Assembly (NCBI GenBank): GCA_023390815.1
Contig: JAEWCC010000017.1
Location: forward strand, 62,001-126,000
Length of the DNA: 64,000 bases
Reading direction: 5' to 3'
Source of the DNA: Bacillota bacterium
Lineage (GTDB): Bacteria > Bacillota > Clostridia > Christensenellales > SZUA-584
The translations under genes were made by a program, and so were the position numbers. This document shows, piece after piece, positions 58,148 to 64,000 of this stretch; positions within the stretch are counted from its first letter, which is position 1; the number at the start of each line of letters is the position of its first letter. The notes beneath the pieces were generated by a model, which worked only from the letters and a program-made list of their open reading frames with translations, made no database searches and was not told the DNA's origin.

Positions 58148-58702
58148 TCATTCAAGGTCCCTGTTCAGCAGCACCATGTGGATATGGTCTTCCCATACGC
58201 CGTTGATTTTAAGGTATTTGCGCGCGAGTCCTTCGCTCGTAAACCCCGCTTTGGCGGCGACCCGCAGCGAGGCGGCGTTGCGCGGGATGATATTGGCTTC
58301 GATGCGGTGCAGGCCGCATTCGTTGAACATGATCTCGGCCCCCCTGAGCACGGCTTCGGTCATATACCCCCTGCCCGTTTCTTGCGCGTCCAGCCGGTAC
58401 CCCAAAAAGCATGAAAGAAAGCAGCCCCGCACGATATTGTTAAAAGCCAGCGAGCCGATGACGCGCTCCGGCTCGTCCTTCCTGAACAGCCAAAACTTAA
58501 CCATCCGTCCTGCGTCCATCTCCGCCTGCTCCGCTTCGAGAAGCTCCCGATGGTAGTTCGCGGTATAGAACTCTTCGCCGCGCTCCGGCTCCCAGGGCCG
58601 CAAAAACGCGCGGTTCCGATCAAAATACTCCAGCACTTTCAGCGCATCGGCAGCGTCCAGCGTACGTAGTATAAGATTTTGGGTGAAACAGGCTTTTTGC
58701 AT
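58148..58702 (-). CDS. RimJ/RimL-type GNAT acetyltransferase
   Basis: 184 residues of the ribosomal-protein-alanine acetyltransferase type. QNLILRTLDAADALKVLEYF opens the fold; the acetyl-CoA loop is ETGRGYMTEAV and the later RIEANIIPRNAASLRVAAKAGF is the classic family end. ATG 58702 has GGAG upstream; an upstream extension is not family-like. Acceptor unknown. Confidence 0.9.
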   Translation of the reverse strand: MQKACFTQNLILRTLDAADALKVLEYFDRNRAFLRPWEPERGEEFYTANYHRELLEAEQAEMDAGRMVKFWLFRKDEPERVIGSLAFNNIVRGCFLSCFLGYRLDAQETGRGYMTEAVLRGAEIMFNECGLHRIEANIIPRNAASLRVAAKAGFTSEGLARKYLKINGVWEDHIHMVLLNRDLE

Positions 58703-58806
58703 AACGGAAACTCCAAATCTATTAATCGCAGTACAATATACTATAACCGGCGCGTCTAAAATGCAATAAGGTTTGTCGATGGTCTTTCCATGGGATTTAA
58801 GTTTAT

Positions 58807-59661
58807 CTATACTGCGCGGAAGCCCTTGCCGACTGTCTCGCTGGAGTTGACGATGGTAACAAACGCTTCGGGATCGACCGTGCGGATGTAGTTGCGCAGC
58901 AGCACCGCCTGCCGCCGCCCGAGTACGGTGGTGATGACCTCTTTTTCCTGGCCGGTGTACGCGCCGCACGCCTTGGAGATCGTTGCGCCGCGGTGCAGCT
59001 GGTTCATGATGAACGACTCGATGGCCTTGCTTTCCTTGGAGACAATGGTGACAAGCTTACGCATGTTGATGCTCTCAATCACGTTATCGAGCAGGAACGC
59101 TTTGATCAGCAGCCCCAAAATGCAGTAAAGTCCGGTCTGTATGCCATAGATGAAGATGGCGGCGAGCGTGATCAGGAAGTCGCTTAATAGCAGCGCCTTG
59201 CCGATTTCGAGGCTGGTGTGCTTGGAAAGAATCATCGCGACGATATCGGTTCCGCCTGTGGACGCGCCGATATTGAATACGATGCCGCTGCCGATCGCGG
59301 GCAGTATCACCGCAAAGCAAAGCTCTAAAAACTTGTCGTTCGTCAGCGGCTCAGTCACCGGGATGACGAACTCGAGCAGCCAGATGAATGCGGAGAGCAT
59401 GAGCGAAGAATAGATCGTTCCGGCGATAAAGTTTTTTCCGAGAAATATCAACCCGATGATGATCAGCACCGCGTTGATGATGATCATGAAATGCCCTACA
59501 TTGAGCGTGGGGAACAGCGAGGAGAATATGATGGACACGCCCGTTGTGCCACCGATTGCGAAGTGATTTGGCACCTTGAAAAAATGCACGCCCAACGCCA
59601 CAATCAAAAGCCCCAGATTGAGGAGCAGAAAATCTCGTTTATTCGCAAGGATGTGTTTCAT
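58807..59661 (-). CDS. YitT-family (DUF161/DUF2179) membrane protein
   Basis: 284 residues: five hydrophobic segments in the first 180 residues, then a soluble DUF2179 domain (about residues 200-284, SKESKAIESFIMNQLHRGATI and IRTVDPEAFVTIVNSSE). N-terminal FKVPNHFAIGGTTGVSII is typical of YitT. These proteins are common in Firmicutes; the transported substrate is not known. ATG 59661 has GAAGGAG upstream. Confidence 0.93.
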   Translation of the reverse strand: MKHILANKRDFLLLNLGLLIVALGVHFFKVPNHFAIGGTTGVSIIFSSLFPTLNVGHFMIIINAVLIIIGLIFLGKNFIAGTIYSSLMLSAFIWLLEFVIPVTEPLTNDKFLELCFAVILPAIGSGIVFNIGASTGGTDIVAMILSKHTSLEIGKALLLSDFLITLAAIFIYGIQTGLYCILGLLIKAFLLDNVIESINMRKLVTIVSKESKAIESFIMNQLHRGATISKACGAYTGQEKEVITTVLGRRQAVLLRNYIRTVDPEAFVTIVNSSETVGKGFRAV

Positions 59662-59883
59662 CGCATTTTCTCCTTCGATACGGGATGTTGTTAAATCTGT
59701 CTCTTAGCTTGATTCTACCATAATCACTCAGACGCGTCGATGTCCGGACGGATGCATTTATTTTAGGCGGAAAACCTGCCAGATTATCCTCAAAAATCTT
59801 TTTTATTTAAAAGTATCAGTACGGGGAATGGATATATGGACGCTTTTAGCTGGAACCGATACATTGTCTCGACGGCTTTGAGT

Positions 59884-59917
59884 AATCAGGAGGGGTGTTT
59901 TTGCTGCCCTCCTGATT
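59884..59917. other. Isolated 11-bp hairpin in a gene-free spacer
   Basis: AATCAGGAGGG (59884-59894) pairs perfectly with CCCTCCTGATT (59907-59917) around a 12-nt loop rich in T. No T-run follows, and no gene fits the spacer 59662-60002. Could be a repeat remnant or part of a small RNA. Confidence 0.45.
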
Positions 59918-60002
59918 GTCAGCCGATGTGCACCCCGAAAACAACCGGTTACAGTTTCATTTGAAGTGAGTATTACATATGGAACCACTGGGATAAGGAG
60001 CG

Positions 60003-61376
60003 TCATCCTTCATTATTGCGCTGTACTATTGCTGCCCTGTCTTTCTCCGCATCGTCTGCCATGTTGCGCGTTCTGCGCCAGAGTGCGTCGGCTTTTTTCG
60101 TCCACTCGGCAAAGTCGTCCGGGCTCTTCGGATATGCCTTATAATGCTTTAGTATCCTGCTGCCAGCCGCCGCCGCGCCAATGAGATTTTTCAGCGTTAC
60201 CTGGCGAAGCCTGCCGGTTAGTGTGCCTTTAATGATCTTGCCTAAAAGGCTTCCGTTCTCCTCTTCGCTGTCGCCTGTAAATATGATGCTCTTCTCGAAT
60301 TCATAGTCGTTCTCCTCGGGAGAGCAATCTACTGCGCCTGCCAGCATGGAGAGCGTCTGCGCAAATTCCGCACCCTGTGCGCTATAATACCGCAGGTTGA
60401 CGGGCCACAGCGCCTCTTTTGTGGGATATGCACCCGCTTCCATCGCATGCGCTGCTTCCTGCGCCGCGATCTGTGCTTGCAGCCAGTGCGCCGTGATTCC
60501 CTCGCCAGTGCGCGGGTTGGTCAGGCATGCGGCATCGCCCAGCGCTACAAATCCGTCTGCCACAAAGCTGTACGGCGGTCTGCGATAGGGCGTACAACCC
60601 TGTTCGACATAGTCCAACTGATGCGGGGGCAGTGACACGCGGGAGGAAAAACGTTTAAAGCACGCCTCGGCATACTCAAATGACAGATTTGCGCCCACTC
60701 CGAGTATTGTGCCGTTTGGATTAAGCTGCGGGGCTTTCCACGTCTTGTAGTACGGCCAGCTGGTTACCTCGTTTACCTGATCGCGTTCCGGATCGTCCAG
60801 CGTCGCGTAGTATAGCACTACATAAAATTTATCGCGCGGACCAATGGGGAAGTTCTCGACGCCGTAGCCATCCGAAAGGGTCGTGCGCACGGCTGAGGCT
60901 GCGCCGCTGGCATCCGCGATAAGCCGCGCAGAGACCCGGTGCGTTTCCCCGTTATACGTGAAAGCCGCTCCCGATATTTTGCCCGTTTCATCATAGATCA
61001 GTGATTCGAAAGGTGCATCCGGTATCACCTCTGCGCCCAGCTCTTGGGCCCATTTCATAAGGCGCAGCATGAAGGGATGACGCCGCAGCACATAAATCTC
61101 CTCGTTTGCCACCTTGGGATAACGGTCTAGCGCGGAGCGTGAGAATACCTGAGTGAAGGTGCGTACAAAATCCGCGTCGCCCGGCCTGGGCGCCTCGACG
61201 CCAAACCGTGCAAAGGTGGCCTTGCCAAGATGAAAGATGTCGTATCGTTTGCCCAGCGCGCTCTCGCCATCTTTATCGATCACCAGCGTACGGTATCCCT
61301 GTCTTGCCATCTGCATTGCAAAAAAAAGGCCTGCGGTACACGCGCCCACAATCAGCACATCATACTCCTTCTCCAT
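60003..61376 (-). CDS. NAD(P)/FAD-dependent oxidoreductase (geranylgeranyl-reductase-like)
   Basis: 457 residues. The FAD Rossmann motif is DVLIVGACTAGLFFAMQMAR near the N-terminus, where the usual GxGxxG reads GACTAG. The second FAD motif GDAACLTNPRTGEGITAHW is clear, as in the GGR/FixC family. The C-terminal part (IKGTLTGRLRQVTLKNLIGAA) is less familiar. Substrate unknown; relatives reduce isoprenoid or other double bonds or hydroxylate aromatics. ATG 61376 has AGGAGG upstream. Confidence 0.85.
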   Translation of the reverse strand: MEKEYDVLIVGACTAGLFFAMQMARQGYRTLVIDKDGESALGKRYDIFHLGKATFARFGVEAPRPGDADFVRTFTQVFSRSALDRYPKVANEEIYVLRRHPFMLRLMKWAQELGAEVIPDAPFESLIYDETGKISGAAFTYNGETHRVSARLIADASGAASAVRTTLSDGYGVENFPIGPRDKFYVVLYYATLDDPERDQVNEVTSWPYYKTWKAPQLNPNGTILGVGANLSFEYAEACFKRFSSRVSLPPHQLDYVEQGCTPYRRPPYSFVADGFVALGDAACLTNPRTGEGITAHWLQAQIAAQEAAHAMEAGAYPTKEALWPVNLRYYSAQGAEFAQTLSMLAGAVDCSPEENDYEFEKSIIFTGDSEEENGSLLGKIIKGTLTGRLRQVTLKNLIGAAAAGSRILKHYKAYPKSPDDFAEWTKKADALWRRTRNMADDAEKDRAAIVQRNNEG

Positions 61377-61581
61377 GCTATACGCCTCCTATGATATTGG
61401 AATGAAAAATATACCATATGTCTGATATCATCATAACGATACACGCAATGCAAGTCAATCTATACGTATTGCAAGAGGGTATGTTCAGGATATAGCCAGT
61501 TGTTATGCCCATCGCTGTAGCCCTTCAAACCAGTTTTAATAGCATCCTGACAGAGGAAGCCGATAGAATAATCGGAGGCGT

Positions 61582-61761
61582 ATGCGTTTTGGAATCGGTC
61601 CGGCCTTTATCGCGTTGATCGTAAAGATCAAAGCGGATTATTACATCGATCAATTTGTTTTTACCGACGGGTTAAGGCGATATAAGGCGCGGCGAATCGC
61701 TGCAACCTTGATTCTCAAAAAGGTAACAAGAATTGATTACTCCGTTTGTTCATATTTATAA
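61582..61761 (+). CDS. Possible small basic protein
   Basis: 59-residue frame beginning MRFGIGPAFIALIVKIKADYY and carrying a basic middle (RRYKARRI). ATG 61582 has CGGAGG 4 bp upstream, somewhat close. No homologue recognised. The rest of the 474-bp gap 61377-61850 holds the lipoprotein promoter and nothing else visible. Confidence 0.3.
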   Translation: MRFGIGPAFIALIVKIKADYYIDQFVFTDGLRRYKARRIAATLILKKVTRIDYSVCSYL

Positions 61762-61790
61762 GCCCAAATCATAAACTATATAAAATTATA

Positions 61791-61818
61791 TTGACAGAAT
61801 ATTGAAACGGCGTAAATT
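61791..61818 (+). promoter_or_regulatory. Promoter of the FnIII lipoprotein gene
   Basis: Perfect -35 TTGACA (61791-61796) and TAAATT (61813-61818), spacer 16 bp. ATG is 33 bp further. Confidence 0.6.
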
Positions 61819-61850
61819 GAGTATATAGCTAGTTTTCAGGAGTTTGTAAT

Positions 61851-62900
61851 ATGAATAAAAGAGTTCTTCTTATGGTGCCGTTATTGCTGTCAATCTTTCT
61901 TTCCGGCTGTATGCCCAACTCTTCTGAAATATTGAATCGCACGCACTCACATGCGTCAGGCACTTCTGAGATCAGCGCCAAACTGACGCCTGAAACGAGT
62001 GAGACACCTCAAACGAGTTCCAACCCGATGCCCGGCAGCGTAGGCAGTGCATTGAACATGCTTGACGGTGCGGAAGGCTCGCAGACCAGCAGTCAATCCA
62101 ATGCACCGATCGTTAAAGGCAGCCCACAGGCAAACATAGATCAAAACTCCGCCGAATGGAAAATCCGAAAGGCGCTTTCCATGGGCGGGTCGGTTGTTTT
62201 CCGCGTATTGTCCGACTTTACGTATGAAAACGTTCAGGGGGTTCAAACATACGGGTCCGAAGGATCGATCACGGATTCAGCGAGCGTCAATACGAATGCC
62301 GCTAAGAATATATTGGGGTATTACCTGTTTAATCAGGTCATTCGCATAGAAAATGGCGTGATATCCATGGACGACGCAGACTACCAATGCCAGATGAGTG
62401 CCTCTGATGAAGGAATCTCCATCCGCATTACGAGCGGAGATTATACCAGCGTCGAGCAGGGCGAAATGAGCGGAATCCTTTCGGGGAATACGCTATCAGG
62501 GAGCATGGAGGTCAGCAGCCTCACCGTGGTAAACAATCAGAGCAACGGGTATACCGTATCCGGACAGTTCACAGTCAGTCTGGAGGAGGCTGAGTCCAGT
62601 CAACTGCCGCCCAAACCGCCCGTCAATCTGCATTATACGAAAAACGGTGATTCGATCACACTGACGTGGGAAGACCCGAACCCCGCCGGCACGGTCACTT
62701 CGTTTGAGATCTTCGGCAGCTACGGGACAATGGATGATTATGAAACGGTCGCCACGGTCAAAGACGCAACCGAATGGACGGATACCTCGGGACTCATAAC
62801 AACACTCAACTACGATGCGATCAGCTATTATATCATCGCACATGGCGTGAACGGAACAAAAAGCGAATTGAGCGATTTTGTATCCATCTATATATACTAA
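61851..62900 (+). CDS. Lipoprotein with C-terminal fibronectin type III-like domain
   Basis: 349 residues. The signal MVPLLLSIFLSGC gives a lipobox Cys near residue 20. A Ser/Thr-rich stretch (residues 21-90) leads to a central beta-rich domain of unknown family (about 100-245, starting WKIRKALSMGGSVVFRVL). The C-terminal 95 residues form an FnIII-like domain (PPKPPVNLHYTKNGDSITLTW, ending SELSDFVSIYI). Surface-exposed. ATG 61851 has CAGGAG upstream. The following 267 bp to 63167 carry no gene I can support. Confidence 0.82.
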   Translation: MNKRVLLMVPLLLSIFLSGCMPNSSEILNRTHSHASGTSEISAKLTPETSETPQTSSNPMPGSVGSALNMLDGAEGSQTSSQSNAPIVKGSPQANIDQNSAEWKIRKALSMGGSVVFRVLSDFTYENVQGVQTYGSEGSITDSASVNTNAAKNILGYYLFNQVIRIENGVISMDDADYQCQMSASDEGISIRITSGDYTSVEQGEMSGILSGNTLSGSMEVSSLTVVNNQSNGYTVSGQFTVSLEEAESSQLPPKPPVNLHYTKNGDSITLTWEDPNPAGTVTSFEIFGSYGTMDDYETVATVKDATEWTDTSGLITTLNYDAISYYIIAHGVNGTKSELSDFVSIYIY

Positions 62901-63167
62901 GCTTAACTAGGAGGCGTCGCATGATTCAATGCCCTGTGATAATGCTCTGTGTCATGTAGCTTGCATGAGCGTTTAACAGGAAACACGTTTCTTTCGACGC
63001 ACACGGCAATAATTAATTGCGGGCGTATACTAATGCAACGCCACCTGCAGCCGACGCGGTGCCGCTTCGTGTCTGCGAAGAATAAAGTTTGACCTAACTT
63101 CAATTTCACTAGTGGGGTGGGAGGCTGTTAATCTGCATCTCGCATGGAATTTTCTGAACTTTGATAT

Positions 63168-63647
63168 TTACTTCTCCAGTTTCATCTTTTCCTGAGCCAG
63201 CTGAACGGCCTGTATCACACGGTTATAGCCCGTGCATCTGCAAATATTACCCTCCATTTCCTTGCGGATATGTTCCTCAGTTGCGTCCGGGAACTCCGCC
63301 AGGCAGGCTTTTGCGGACATCAACATCCCCGGGGTACAGAAACCGCACTGAACTGCCCCGACTTCAATAAACGCTTCCTGCAGCGGGTGAAGCTTCCCGT
63401 CTTTTGCTAAACCTTCAACCGTCTCGATTTCATGGCCATCCGCTTCGATTGCCAGCATCAGACAGGCGTTCAATGGCTTACCGTCAAACAATATCGTACA
63501 GGCGCCGCATTCCCCTTCGTTGCAGCCTTCCTTGGTTCCGGTCAGATACAGGTCTTCGCGGATGAACTCCAAAAGGGTTCTGTGCACCTTCACCGTTTTG
63601 GTCATCGTCTCGCCATTGATTGTAAACGTAATTTGCTTTTCTTTCAT
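63168..63647 (-). CDS. Molybdenum hydroxylase, 2Fe-2S subunit (second operon)
   Basis: 159 residues. Plant-type cluster CNEGECGACTILFDG and helical cluster QCGFCTPGM...ICRCTGY, both with canonical spacing. It resembles the small subunit at 32345 in fold but not closely in sequence. ATG 63647 is chosen; a TTG start at 63668, overlapping the FAD-subunit stop codon, is an alternative. It is the last gene of an operon running off the right edge. Confidence 0.92.
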   Translation of the reverse strand: MKEKQITFTINGETMTKTVKVHRTLLEFIREDLYLTGTKEGCNEGECGACTILFDGKPLNACLMLAIEADGHEIETVEGLAKDGKLHPLQEAFIEVGAVQCGFCTPGMLMSAKACLAEFPDATEEHIRKEMEGNICRCTGYNRVIQAVQLAQEKMKLEK

Positions 63648-63664
63648 TCCAGCCCAGCCCTTTC

Positions 63665-64000
63665 TCAAATACGGCCCAATGCAGCGGTGATGGTTCTGGG
63701 TACAATTGCTTTCAACACTTCCCGGCGAAACTGTTCGGATGAACGCCAGCTGCTTCTGGGTTTCGCTTCTGCCGATGCGATTTCTCCGGCTTCTTTTATG
63801 ATCTCTTCCGTCAGTTCCTTTCCCGCAAGGAAATCTTCCGTTTTGATTGCCCGGATGACGGTTGGAGCCGCGGTGGTTAACGTGATCCTTATTGACTTAC
63901 ACGTTTTTGAATTCTGACACGTCAGGTCAACCGCGGATCCCAGCAGCGCAAGATCCATCGCATTCCGTCTGGTGTATTTTGTGTATGCCGACGCGCTGCC
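63665..64000 (-). CDS. Molybdenum hydroxylase, FAD-binding subunit, C-terminal part (5' end outside window)
   Basis: About 111 C-terminal residues of a CoxM/XdhB-type subunit. The frame is open to the window edge. YTKYTRRNAMDLALLGSAV is the conserved segment before the C-terminal domain, and KTEDFLAGKELTEEIIKEAGEIA is the CO-dehydrogenase flavoprotein C-terminal domain. The stop lies within the 5' region of the 2Fe-2S gene, so they are coupled. A large subunit is expected beyond the window. Confidence 0.9.
   Translation of the reverse strand, partial: GSASAYTKYTRRNAMDLALLGSAVDLTCQNSKTCKSIRITLTTAAPTVIRAIKTEDFLAGKELTEEIIKEAGEIASAEAKPRSSWRSSEQFRREVLKAIVPRTITAALGRI

Noticed and set aside
62921..62959. 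A 12-codon frame with a good AGGAGG site after the lipoprotein gene
   Set aside because: Too short to support, and nothing downstream on the same strand that it could lead.

Overview
The window looks like a piece of chromosome from an anaerobic, probably spore-forming Bacillota bacterium of class Clostridia. The basis is a six-subunit Rnf complex in the clostridial order C-D-G-E-A-B, an alpha/beta-type small acid-soluble spore protein, a YIEGIA-type gene pair, a hybrid cluster protein, strong Shine-Dalgarno sites with many TTG/GTG starts, and fairly high G+C (my impression is in the mid 50s percent, not computed). No species is assigned. No rRNA operon, CRISPR array, complete transposon, integrase or plasmid origin was seen.

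Layout. 1-3.7 kb: the 3' end of addA, a DnaA-box cluster, a sigma-28-family factor with a small FlgM-like protein, and a TetR regulator pair. 3.7-8.7 kb: spore protein, iron-type alcohol dehydrogenase, two tandem DUF2569-like membrane proteins, a SIMPL protein and small accessory genes. 8.7-14.3 kb: the rnfCDGEAB operon, read leftwards into maf. 14.6-19.5 kb: MtaA-like methyltransferase, metallo-beta-lactamase-fold hydrolase, M15 peptidase, YkvI-type transporter and a repeat-rich spacer. 19.5-31 kb: hcp with a Crp/Fnr-type palindrome, an MFS transporter, an aldehyde dehydrogenase, an old-yellow-enzyme reductase behind a PAS-LuxR regulator, and a UbiB/phasin pair. 31-36 kb: YIEGIA pair and a three-subunit molybdenum hydroxylase. 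36-39.4 kb: a BBE flavoprotein, a CgeB-like glycosyltransferase and two tRNAs. 39.5-45.8 kb: small membrane proteins, a phosphodiester glycosidase, a Vat-like acetyltransferase and an AT-rich two-gene TIR module between direct repeats. 45.8-48.5 kb: a four-domain sulfur-transfer fusion with a ferredoxin. 49-56 kb: two tandem beta-propeller proteins, a binding lipoprotein and cinA. 56-64 kb: zinc-ribbon membrane protein, small unknowns, YitT, a FAD reductase, an FnIII lipoprotein, and the start of a second molybdenum-hydroxylase operon cut by the window end.

How the genes work together. The metabolic theme is anaerobic redox chemistry: Rnf couples ferredoxin and NAD to an ion gradient, and the ADH, ALDH, OYE, Hcp, molybdenum hydroxylases and CoA-disulfide-reductase fusion all draw on the same electron pools. 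A second theme is the cell envelope, with several secreted or lipid-anchored proteins carrying Pro/Thr-rich linkers. The most likely undescribed system is the module at 43392-45774: a TIR-domain protein with a beta-rich C-terminal part, followed by an internally duplicated helical protein. Both are much more AT-rich than their surroundings and lie between about 100-bp imperfect direct repeats of the 3' end of the neighbouring fusion gene. This resembles a laterally acquired anti-phage or abortive-infection cassette. That role is inference.
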